Source: Balneolaceae bacterium UBA2956 (lineage in GTDB: Bacteria; Bacteroidota; Rhodothermia; Balneolales; Balneolaceae). Taken from it: a DNA stretch of 15,937 nt. A model generated the notes under the pieces. It was not told the DNA's origin. It did no database searches and saw only the letters and a list, made by a program, of their open reading frames with translations. The DNA lies in assembly GCA_002348545.1 (NCBI GenBank), contig DEBM01000049.1:1-15937 (forward strand), in the 5' to 3' direction. Each line of letters begins with the position of its first letter. Within the stretch, counting starts at the first letter, position 1. Shown here piece by piece: positions 7,617-15,197 of the stretch. Position numbers and translations under genes: made by a program.

Positions 7617-8770
7617 CCTACATATACCCTAGGTACTTTGGGGGATATTCTTGTCGTAATCTCATGAGCAATGGTTTGGGTTTTTTCCGCCCATACACTG
7701 GCCCCAAGCTGATTAGCATCAAGTAAAAAAACAGGTGAACCTAGTGAAATTTTATTCTCACCAAGCCAAATAAGGGTGAAATCCATCGTAATTGAGCCTA
7801 CCTGTTCGTACAGTGTGCCTTCGATAATTAGTTGCATTTGATTGCTTAATAAGCGAGGTAAACCATGAGCGTAACCTACAGGAATGACCCCTACCCAACC
7901 GTCGTGTGGCGCTCTCCATCGTGCTCCATAACTCACCGATTCCCCTTTCTTCACGGGTTGATGATAAACCAGCTGGCTCTGCCATGAAAGTAACGGACTC
8001 AGTGAGTCAATAGCTTGATTACCCGCACTATACCCATATATACATATACCAGGTCGTACGGCATCAAATAATAACGGTAGTTGCTTTGTATAATGAAAAA
8101 TAGCCCCACTATTGGCTGTATGGCGAAGCCACTCTATTGGAAACTGAGATTGAAGCCTTTGAAATAAATCTAGCTGTGCAGCTACTGTTGATGAACCGGG
8201 ATCATCGGCTTGGTAAAAATGTGTATACACTCCCTCTCCCCGTAGATCTGTGCGCTTTTTTATGACTTCTAAAAGCAAAGGAAGTTCTTCGACAGAGGCT
8301 CCTAAACGCCTCATCCCGGTATCTATATTCACATGGTATGAGCAACCAGACTCTAGCATGTCTAAATGCCTGCAATGACTCACGGATGCGATCAAATGAT
8401 GGGAACTAAACAAAGAAATGCAACGCTCATCGGGTGGTTCAAATACCAATATGGGCTGTTTTATACCTGCCTCCCTTAGCCCTACTCCCTCAGAAGAACG
8501 AACTACGCAAAAGCCATGCACTACGGGGCTTAAATGTTTAGCAAGTGGGATCGCCCCATGCCCATATGCATCATCTTTAATAACAGGCCAGAGTTGAGTA
8601 TTAGTTGCTAAACAGCTTCTGATAGCTTCAATATTACGATCCAGCTTTGTAAGGTCAACCGACACATACTGGTTTAAACTAAGTAGATTAGAGTTCGCTT
8701 CTGAGTTTGAATAGTTTGGATTCGACATAAAAGTAATATCTTGTGGTACTTCTAAATACTTTAAAGCCAT
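7613..8770 (-). CDS. alr: Alanine racemase
   Basis: PLP-dependent conversion of L-alanine to D-alanine for peptidoglycan. The 385 residues hold the N-terminal TIM-barrel with the PLP lysine K65 in WPVIKDDAYGHG (61-72), DTGMRRLG (150-157, including the Arg that contacts PLP), HTANSGA (217-223) and RPGICIYG (239-246). The C-terminal domain has VSYGARW with the catalytic tyrosine Y281, PVGYAHGLPRLLSN (297-310) and SITMDFT (326-332). It is a single-domain enzyme, not the MurF-Alr fusion found in many Bacteroidota. Asparagine (N148) stands where many Alr enzymes have a carbamylated lysine. The start used overlaps the upstream oxidoreductase by 10 nt; an ATG at codon 15 (8728) is possible, since about 35 residues precede the conserved VSVDLTKLDRNI. 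Confidence 0.93.
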   Translation of the reverse strand: MALKYLEVPQDITFMSNPNYSNSEANSNLLSLNQYVSVDLTKLDRNIEAIRSCLATNTQLWPVIKDDAYGHGAIPLAKHLSPVVHGFCVVRSSEGVGLREAGIKQPILVFEPPDERCISLFSSHHLIASVSHCRHLDMLESGCSYHVNIDTGMRRLGASVEELPLLLEVIKKRTDLRGEGVYTHFYQADDPGSSTVAAQLDLFQRLQSQFPIEWLRHTANSGAIFHYTKQLPLLFDAVRPGICIYGYSAGNQAIDSLSPLLSWQSQLVYHQPVKKGESVSYGARWRAPHDGWVGVIPVGYAHGLPRLLSNQMQLIIEGTLYEQVGSITMDFTLIWLGENKISLGSPVFLLDANQLGASVWAEKTQTIAHEITTRISPKVPRVYVG

Positions 8771-10365
8771 GAACGTTTCTTGTACTTTTTCAAGATAACA
8801 TGAGCCGCATTATATCCAGCTGCACCAAATACCCCACCCCCGGGGTGACATGAAGCACTCGACAGATATAGATGCTTAATTGGGGTTTCATAAGCACTCA
8901 TTTCAGGAATAGGACGAAACATAAACATTTGATCAAAGCTCATTTCAACATGCATAACATTACCCTTGAGTAAGCCATGTTTCCGTTCAATGTCTAAAGG
9001 ACTCTGTATGTACCAATCAATGAGTTTATCTTTCATATTTGGCGCATAATCTACCACTACATCATAGATTTTTTGAGCTTCTCGCTCACGGATATCGTCC
9101 CACTTTTCACCATTTGCAAGATTATATGGATGCCATTGAGCCCAAACAAACATAGTATGTTTTCCATCCTTCGCAACTTCTGGATCAATTTTTGAGAAGG
9201 TCATTGCAAGTGCCGCTGGCTTACGTGGCGGTTTGGATTGAATATAATCTCCTATGGCTTCATTCATATATTCTACCGAAGGAGCTAGCAACTGAATACC
9301 ATTATGGATATATGGGTCTTCCGGGGATGCAGTATAAAAAGGTAATTCCTCTACTGCGCACCGTATTACCATTCCAAAACCATTCCCAACATTAATGTTT
9401 TCAACTTTTTCGACCATGGAACTAGCCAAATGATCTGGGCCAACCATTTTTAGCATAGTTGTTTGAACATGAGCGTTGGAGACTATAATTGGCGCGAAAA
9501 ACTCTTCTCCTTTTTTAGTTTGTACCCCAACTGCACGGCCAGAACGCACTAAAATTTTTTCTACTGGGGTATCCGTCAAAATAGTACCTCCATGAGCTAG
9601 AATGAGATTCTTCATCGCTTGGGTAAGCATTCCACTCCCCCCCTTTGGATGCTTTGCACCAGATTCGTGCAGCATAGACTGCCATCCCACAAAATCACCT
9701 GTAGCACTTTGATCAGGTAAAGGCCCCGATTGAGCAGCGAACCAGACTAAAGCTGCTTTTAGATGTGGACTCTCAAATGCGTCATCCACTACTTTCCCAT
9801 AACTTGACAAAATTCGTTGTAAGCCTATCATATGTTCTCCTTTATTGAACATAGAACCATCACGGATTTGGGCTTTAACAATTTCACTTACAATTTTACC
9901 CCCTTTGGGTGGGGTCATGAATGAAGCGAGAACTCCTTTGTTAATTTTACCCCAGAATTCAATGAAATTCTTATAGTTTTTTACATCTTTGGGCGCTATG
10001 ATCGAAATAGATTCAAGGGTTCTTTCGAGATCTTTCCAAAAATGTATTACTCCTTTAGAAGTAGGAACTGGATAAGACATAATTGGATCCATATCGATAT
10101 ATTCCAAGCCATACTTTTCCAATTTTAATTCTTCAATTATACCTGTTTGATGAATCATTATATGAACGGATGACCCCACATCCATACGAAACCCATGAGG
10201 GTTTTCATCAGACTCAAACATAGTTTCGGTGCGTACTGCTCCTCCGATGTTATCGTTTTTTTCGATAACTAGAACTTTGTAACCGGCTTTAGCGAGATAA
10301 CAAGCCGTGACTAAACCATTATGCCCCGAACCTACTACAATGGTATCATAAGATGAAAGGTTCAT
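8761..10365 (-). CDS. FAD-dependent oxidoreductase, phytoene desaturase / PYROXD2-like
   Basis: A 534-residue flavoprotein of the carotenoid desaturase/amine oxidase superfamily, from the ATG at 10365. The N-terminus has the dinucleotide-binding VVGSGHNG (10-17) in a Rossmann beta-alpha-beta unit ending at VIEK (33-36), followed by GGAVRTE. The C-terminus has CHPGGGVFGAAGYNAA (506-521), the second FAD-contacting motif of this family. The length and the HPGGGVxGAxGxNAA ending fit the group labelled phytoene-dehydrogenase-related or PYROXD2-like, whose substrates are mostly unknown. No phytoene synthase or other carotenoid gene lies near, so a carotenoid role is not supported here. A longer frame starts at a GTG (10410), but the ATG leaves the usual few residues before the FAD motif. 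Its stop overlaps the alr start by 10 nt, suggesting coupled translation. Confidence 0.85.
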   Translation of the reverse strand: MNLSSYDTIVVGSGHNGLVTACYLAKAGYKVLVIEKNDNIGGAVRTETMFESDENPHGFRMDVGSSVHIMIHQTGIIEELKLEKYGLEYIDMDPIMSYPVPTSKGVIHFWKDLERTLESISIIAPKDVKNYKNFIEFWGKINKGVLASFMTPPKGGKIVSEIVKAQIRDGSMFNKGEHMIGLQRILSSYGKVVDDAFESPHLKAALVWFAAQSGPLPDQSATGDFVGWQSMLHESGAKHPKGGSGMLTQAMKNLILAHGGTILTDTPVEKILVRSGRAVGVQTKKGEEFFAPIIVSNAHVQTTMLKMVGPDHLASSMVEKVENINVGNGFGMVIRCAVEELPFYTASPEDPYIHNGIQLLAPSVEYMNEAIGDYIQSKPPRKPAALAMTFSKIDPEVAKDGKHTMFVWAQWHPYNLANGEKWDDIREREAQKIYDVVVDYAPNMKDKLIDWYIQSPLDIERKHGLLKGNVMHVEMSFDQMFMFRPIPEMSAYETPIKHLYLSSASCHPGGGVFGAAGYNAAHVILKKYKKRSWL

Positions 10366-10491
10366 ATATACTATTTTATAGCTTAGAGTTTTGCTAAAAA
10401 CAAGGCTCACAGTAGGATTTAGTATTGCAATAACTTAAACAATGAGTGTGTTTACTGAACAGCTTTTGCTACTATTTACCTAGTATTTTTT

Positions 10492-10515
10492 CGTTAAGAT
10501 GAAATTATCTTAATG
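10492..10515 (-). other. AT-rich hairpin across the rho stop codon
   Basis: TTAAGAT (10494-10500) and ATCTTAA (10507-10513) form a perfect 7-bp stem with a 6-nt loop; adding one G-T and one C-G pair outside gives 9 bp. The rho stop codon (10510-10512) lies in the stem. In the direction of rho transcription the stem is followed by an A-run, not a T-run, so it does not look like a standard intrinsic terminator. On the plus strand a run of six T lies before the stem. It may act in 3'-end formation or be chance in AT-rich DNA. Confidence 0.35.
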
Positions 10516-12123
10516 TTTATTCATAGAGACTAGAAAGTCTAAATTATCCCTTGTTCCCTTTATTTTATCTAAGATGAATTCCATCGCTTCAAAAGGGCTC
10601 ATGTTGGTTAAGTGTCGACGTAATAACACAACCTTTTCCCTTTCCTCATCACTAACTAACAACTCCTCACGCCGCGTTCCAGATCGGAAGATATCAATAG
10701 CTGGGTAAATTCTACGATCCGAAATACGGCGGTCTAATACAATTTCACTATTCCCTGTTCCCTTGAATTCTTCAAATATTACATCATCCATACGAGAACC
10801 CGTATCAATTAAGGCGGTTGCAACGATGGTTAGTGAACCTCCTCCTTCAATATTACGGGCAGATGAAAATAATTGCCTAGGCACCTTTAATGCTTCAGAA
10901 TCTACCCCACCGCTCATAGTTCGTCCTTTATTACCTGCGCATACATTATATGCTCGAGCCAATCTCGTTATTGAATCCAATAAAAGTAACACATCATGTC
11001 CACTCTCAACCAATCGTTTGGCTTTTTCAAATACAATTTCCGATAAGCCCACGTGATTTTCAGGTTTCTCATCAAAAGTAGAAGCAACTACTTCTGCACC
11101 TTCTACACTTCGTTCCATTTCAGTAACCTCTTCAGGGCGTTCATCAACCAGTAAAATTAATATTTTTGCCTCTGGATGATTTTGACTGACTGCATTTGCA
11201 ATATTACGCAATATGGTAGTTTTTCCTGTTTTTGGTTGGGCAACAATTAAACTACGTTGCCCTTTACCTAATGGAGCGAACATATCAATTAAACGGGTTG
11301 TGTACTCATTAGGGATATATTCTAAACGATAGCGATGTTCTGGATGGACAGGTAACAATTCGTCAAAATAACCCCTGTTGTCTACATCACGAGGGATATG
11401 CCCGTTAACCCCTTCCACTCTTAGTAGAGCAAAATATCTCTCACCCACTTTGGGAGGGCGAATAATACCGATTACACTATCACCTTGACGGAGTCTAAAT
11501 CGCTTAATCTGCGAGGGTGATATATAAATATCATCAGGACTCGCCTTATAATTATAATTCACAGATCTCAAAAATCCATATCCATCTGGAAGAATTTCTA
11601 AGGTTCCTTCATTGATAAGGTAGGGTCCAAGTTGAGGTTCTAATTCTACTAAACGTTCCTTAAGAGTAGGTGCATCGGAAGTTGGAAGTTCGTCATGTTC
11701 ATACTTTCTGCGGTTTCTTGCTCTATTTGGCGCGTTATTTTGCTGACGATCAAAGTCTTTGTTACCACTGCGCTTATTATTTTTTTGATCTTTGGCTTCT
11801 TCTTTTTCTTCTTTATAACTAACAACATGATCGCCACCACCATATAAGTTATTCGCCGCCGTATTAATTTGAGTTGCCGTGCGAGGTTCAGTGGATACGA
11901 CTGGGGTACTTACATCTTTTGAAGTACTATCTTCTTTAGTTTTCTGATTCGCCATTTGCCCGGAGCTTACCTCGAGAATGGTATCAATAAGTACCTGTTT
12001 TTTTAACCCTGTTACCCTTCTAACACCTAAGGACTTAGCAATAGCCTGTAAACTTGGTAACTTTTTTGATTTCAACTGTACAGGGTCATTCCAAGAATGC
12101 CCATCATTCGTTCGTGATGACAT
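10510..12123 (-). CDS. rho: Transcription termination factor Rho
   Basis: Hexameric RNA-dependent ATPase that ends transcription. The 537 residues are longer than the usual ~420 because of an insertion. In order: a Rho_N-type helical domain (about 20-54, LPSLQAIAKSLGV); a low-complexity charged/polar insertion (about 55-150, rich in K, N, E, D, Q, R); the cold-shock-type RNA-binding domain (about 165-240, with EGTLEILPDGYGFLRS); and the ATPase core. The core shows Walker A VAQPKTGKTT (294-303, Lys 301), VDERPEEVTEM (326-336), Walker B DVLLLLDSITRLARAYN (377-393), the secondary-channel region GRTMSGGVDSEAL (400-412), and ATALIDTGSRMDDVIFEEFKGTGN (435-458). ATG start after an AT-rich leader without a Shine-Dalgarno motif. 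It stands alone between 100-nt and 144-nt gaps. Confidence 0.97.
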   Translation of the reverse strand: MSSRTNDGHSWNDPVQLKSKKLPSLQAIAKSLGVRRVTGLKKQVLIDTILEVSSGQMANQKTKEDSTSKDVSTPVVSTEPRTATQINTAANNLYGGGDHVVSYKEEKEEAKDQKNNKRSGNKDFDRQQNNAPNRARNRRKYEHDELPTSDAPTLKERLVELEPQLGPYLINEGTLEILPDGYGFLRSVNYNYKASPDDIYISPSQIKRFRLRQGDSVIGIIRPPKVGERYFALLRVEGVNGHIPRDVDNRGYFDELLPVHPEHRYRLEYIPNEYTTRLIDMFAPLGKGQRSLIVAQPKTGKTTILRNIANAVSQNHPEAKILILLVDERPEEVTEMERSVEGAEVVASTFDEKPENHVGLSEIVFEKAKRLVESGHDVLLLLDSITRLARAYNVCAGNKGRTMSGGVDSEALKVPRQLFSSARNIEGGGSLTIVATALIDTGSRMDDVIFEEFKGTGNSEIVLDRRISDRRIYPAIDIFRSGTRREELLVSDEEREKVVLLRRHLTNMSPFEAMEFILDKIKGTRDNLDFLVSMNKH

Positions 12124-12223
12124 AAAATTTAATTAAATAAACGTGTTATTACCGACGTCATGAATACTTAGAGTTCATGGATGGAAAGGGAGTCAAAATT
12201 CAGGCCGTACAAGAAAAGCACAT

Positions 12224-13474
12224 TCATATTCGGCTCATCCAATTTTTAACAGTAGAGTAAAAGTAAAAACTTCCAGTAAAAATAACCAAAGATGTCTTCA
12301 ATTCACTTAATATATATTCCACATTGCCATCATTCATAGATTTTAAATTAAAATGTGATGGGATACCTACCATAGTGGCGGCTCTATTTCCTTCTAATTT
12401 GTAAAAATAGCGATCGGAAAAACCCTGAGTTTGATTTAATATTTCCTTACTTATTTTATCTTTCATCATTCCCATCACAACAACTTTTCTTTTGTTTTTA
12501 AATGTTTTAGCGGTACTAAAAGTAGATGTCATAGCTTCTAAATTATGAGAACCTGAGAAATACCAAGCATGAGTTGAATGTATATGCTCAAACCTTCCCA
12601 GTGCCCCCGGAAATTCTTGAATAGCAGTAATAAAATTTTCTTCACTAACCGGAAATTGATCCCTTAAACACTGAGTAGATTGATAGGTCATGGCCACATT
12701 CCAAGCATTTACTAGTTCGAAGAAGGATGTTTTGAGCGTGATGTTGGGTTCTTTTAGTATGATATTATTCTTTGAAAAACTTGGCTGTAACTGTTTGGCT
12801 TCGAATAAAGGGGCTTTTTGTTTTTTAGCACACTCAGCGATTACCTTATATGCTTCATCAGAAATATTACCCACAATGCAAGGTACTTTTTTCTTTATTA
12901 TACCAGCTTTTTCCCAAGCAATAGAAGCTAAATCTTCACCAAGTATGTCGGTATGATCATAGGAGATACTAGTGATAATACTTAATTCTGGGAGCAGTAC
13001 ATTAGTTGCATCTAATCGCCCTCCCAGGCCCGTTTCAATAATTGCTATATCTATATATTCATCTACAAATAAGGTGAAAGCAATAACCGTACTTAACTCG
13101 AAATAGGTAAGTTTGTATAAATTCAGCAAGGTAGAAACTTGAGCAAAGAAAGCCACTAATTTATTATCTGATACAGGTTTACCTAGTATTCGAAATCGTT
13201 CATTAAATGATATTAAATGGGGTGATGTGAATAAACCTGTTTTATATCCAGCGCGACGGTAGGTAGCCTCTAATAAGTGACAGACTGTACCCTTTCCATT
13301 AGTACCAGCAACATGAATGGAAGGGAATTTTTTATGAGGATTACCCAATTCATGTAAAAAGTCTTTGAACTTTTTTAGTGAGAAATTAGCGGCTTTGGCT
13401 CCAATTGTAGAAAATTTTGGAAGGCTATCTAAATATCTTTCAACATCATTAATATGGCGAAATTCATTAGGCAT
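12224..13474 (-). CDS. folC: Folylpolyglutamate synthase / dihydrofolate synthase
   Basis: Adds glutamate to dihydropteroate and/or to reduced folates, using ATP. The 416 residues show the Mur-ligase-family P-loop AGTNGKGT (56-63), FTSPHLISFNERF (82-94), FELSTVIAF (125-133), ETGLGGRLDATN (147-158), and SYDHTDILGEDLASIAWEKAGIIK (171-194). The C-terminal domain starts near the FPGALGRFE segment and contains MGMMKDK. Whether it has both activities cannot be read from the sequence. The ATG start lies 3 nt after the stop of the pabC-like gene, so they are almost certainly one operon; both serve folate synthesis. About 100 nt separate it from rho downstream. Confidence 0.95.
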   Translation of the reverse strand: MPNEFRHINDVERYLDSLPKFSTIGAKAANFSLKKFKDFLHELGNPHKKFPSIHVAGTNGKGTVCHLLEATYRRAGYKTGLFTSPHLISFNERFRILGKPVSDNKLVAFFAQVSTLLNLYKLTYFELSTVIAFTLFVDEYIDIAIIETGLGGRLDATNVLLPELSIITSISYDHTDILGEDLASIAWEKAGIIKKKVPCIVGNISDEAYKVIAECAKKQKAPLFEAKQLQPSFSKNNIILKEPNITLKTSFFELVNAWNVAMTYQSTQCLRDQFPVSEENFITAIQEFPGALGRFEHIHSTHAWYFSGSHNLEAMTSTFSTAKTFKNKRKVVVMGMMKDKISKEILNQTQGFSDRYFYKLEGNRAATMVGIPSHFNLKSMNDGNVEYILSELKTSLVIFTGSFYFYSTVKNWMSRI

Positions 13475-13477
13475 TTT

Positions 13478-14413
13478 CTACAAGATTGTTGACTGATATA
13501 TCTTATTGACCCTATCTAATATATCCAAATCTTTACCAAATTGAATTGTGTCTAGGGAGTGCACGAGTTGTATTTTCTTGATAGTACTTGTTAAAAAAAC
13601 GACATCCGCTTCGAGCAATGATTCTATGTAAAATAGTCCCTCTTGAACACTAAATAAAGATTGATTGTATAACTCGCGCAACAATGCGTCTCGACGAGTG
13701 CCTTGCAAAATACCACAATTTATAGAGGGAGTATATATTGTTTGATCTTTTACCCAAAAAATATTGGCAGAACTACATTCTCCTACATAGCCATCTCCGT
13801 TACAAAGAAGTGCATCATCATAGTCTTTTCGTTGAGCCTCAGTAGCAGCCATTACATATAATAGTGCATTAGATGATTTTAAAAAGTTCGCCTTTACTGC
13901 TTTTTCGGACAACGTAAAAGAACTACTCATTAAACGATAACTGGTTTTGTCAAATTCATTCGGCATTGCGCGAAAGGAAAGGAACCATGATCCCTTAGAA
14001 GTTCTACTTGTATATCCCCTTCCCCCATTCCTCCAACATTGCAAACGCACGACATGCTGCGTACCTAAATGATCATTCTTTCTTATACCAGCTTCAAACA
14101 ACCGTCTCCACTCCTCCCTAGATGATTGTAAATCGATACCCAAATAATCTAAACCGTTTTTCAGACGATTCAAGTGTTCGTTTAGCAATATTACTTGCCC
14201 ATTGGTACTAACCATTGTCTCAAATAAGCCATCTCCATACATCATCCCTCTGTTTTCAACAGGAATATATGCTTCAGACTCTAGCATCCAAGTCCCGTTA
14301 AGGCAAACCCAAGACTCAGTTAACAAGGTATCATGAGCTTTTTTAACCTGTTCTTCATCCACAAGCTTTTTAGAGGTATTTGCAACCAATTCTATATCCT
14401 TACTAGCTTCCAA
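13478..14413 (-). CDS. pabC: Class IV aminotransferase fold enzyme, probable aminodeoxychorismate lyase
   Basis: PLP enzyme of fold type IV. The likely role is to release p-aminobenzoate from 4-amino-4-deoxychorismate, because folC follows 3 nt downstream; a branched-chain or D-amino-acid aminotransferase is the alternative, and sequence alone does not separate them. Motifs (long-form numbers): NRGMMYGDGLFETM (54-67), HLNRLKNGLDYLGI (80-93), the PLP lysine K179 in NFLKSSNALLYVMAATEA (176-193), GYVGECSSANIFWV (208-221), and TPSINCGILQGTRRDALL (228-245). There is no ATG between the upstream in-frame stop and the first conserved strand (WVCLNG, 35-40). The listed start is a TTG that overlaps the upstream gene by 11 nt; a GTG at 14362 (codon 18) is the main alternative. 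About 30 residues precede the core, some of which may be untranslated. Confidence 0.82.
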   Translation of the reverse strand: MEASKDIELVANTSKKLVDEEQVKKAHDTLLTESWVCLNGTWMLESEAYIPVENRGMMYGDGLFETMVSTNGQVILLNEHLNRLKNGLDYLGIDLQSSREEWRRLFEAGIRKNDHLGTQHVVRLQCWRNGGRGYTSRTSKGSWFLSFRAMPNEFDKTSYRLMSSSFTLSEKAVKANFLKSSNALLYVMAATEAQRKDYDDALLCNGDGYVGECSSANIFWVKDQTIYTPSINCGILQGTRRDALLRELYNQSLFSVQEGLFYIESLLEADVVFLTSTIKKIQLVHSLDTIQFGKDLDILDRVNKIYQSTIL

Positions 14414-15041
14414 GCCTAGTCTTAATTAAACTTGTTAAAGGCTGTAATTGTGAAGCATTTCTATATCCAACTTGTGTCCAAAGAATTTGTCCATCCATTA
14501 GATAGACCAATGTGGGGATACCTGGAATTTGAAATTCATTAAATAAGTTACTTCCATCTATTATGAGATGTTGCTTAGAAAAATCATGATCATTTCCATA
14601 CCATCCCTTATTATCTCCTTTTAGTTGTATACGCTCGACTTGTTTACCATAGCCTTCTCGCGTATCCAAGACTAATGCAATAACAAGTTTTGGCGCCTTT
14701 TCATAGTAGTCTGTAGTTGTAGAATTAAATCTATTAATTATTTGCTCTATTTGATTCACCACTTCAGATGACTTATCCGACCAACGAGCAGCAAATAGCA
14801 GAATGATCGATTGATCGGAAAGTGAAACCAATTGTAAGCTATCCGTTTCTTGATCTAAAAACCCATTTTGTAATACAGAAACATACTCAACTAAAAATAA
14901 ATCAGTTTCTTCCTGGAGGATACTCTTGAAGGTCTCCAATTGTCTTGAATTAAAATTAAAGGAAAAAAATACGATAGCAACCAATCCTAGGAATGCGATC
15001 ACCAGTACAAATGGAACAAACTGTTTAGAATCTAATTTCAT
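14403..15041 (-). CDS. Membrane-anchored thioredoxin-fold protein lacking cysteines
   Basis: A 212-residue protein with one N-terminal membrane segment (about 8-28, after KLDSKQ), then a predicted extracytoplasmic part. IILLFAARWSDKSSEVVNQI (79-98) has the shape of the thioredoxin active-site strand and helix, but the CxxC is replaced by S88-D-K-S91, and the whole protein contains no cysteine. The later part HLIIDGSNLFNEFQIPGIPTLVYLMDGQILWTQVGY (158-193) matches the rest of a thioredoxin fold, including the cis-proline site at I175-P176 and the following strand. It therefore cannot do thiol-disulphide exchange; a structural or binding role is inferred. Residues 30-75 are not recognised. The gene precedes the pabC-like gene, overlapping it by 11 nt if that gene's TTG start is right. 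ATG start, no Shine-Dalgarno motif. Confidence 0.72.
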   Translation of the reverse strand: MKLDSKQFVPFVLVIAFLGLVAIVFFSFNFNSRQLETFKSILQEETDLFLVEYVSVLQNGFLDQETDSLQLVSLSDQSIILLFAARWSDKSSEVVNQIEQIINRFNSTTTDYYEKAPKLVIALVLDTREGYGKQVERIQLKGDNKGWYGNDHDFSKQHLIIDGSNLFNEFQIPGIPTLVYLMDGQILWTQVGYRNASQLQPLTSLIKTRLGS

Positions 15042-15172
15042 AATAAAAGTTAGTGCTTTCTATACTTTATCACTGAGTTAATACCAGAAAACATGGGCTA
15101 TCTAAAATGCACCAATTAATGTTTCATTCATTTGGTTCTGTAATAGTTTATAACTATAAATAAAATCAAGTT

Positions 15173-15197
15173 TACTAATTCTTAGCATAGATTAGTA
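15173..15197 (-). terminator. Possible weak AU-rich terminator hairpin after the MFS gene
   Basis: A stem of 8 pairs (15173-15180 with 15190-15197, one of them G-T) and a 9-nt loop begins immediately after the MFS stop codon (15198-15200). In the direction of that gene the following bases are T-rich but interrupted (AACTTGATTTTATTT). The low GC content makes it a weak candidate. Confidence 0.3.

Noticed and set aside
10763..11056. 97-residue plus-strand frame opposite rho
   Set aside because: It is antisense to the most conserved part of the Rho ATPase core, with no recognisable domain; a shadow of the rho coding sequence.
11649..11843. Minus-strand 64-residue frame with a poly-lysine run
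   Set aside because: It lies inside rho in another frame, opposite no signals of its own; the lysines come from the A-rich codons of the Rho insertion.
12690..12956. 88-residue plus-strand frame opposite folC
   Set aside because: Antisense to conserved folC sequence, no leader features or known domain.
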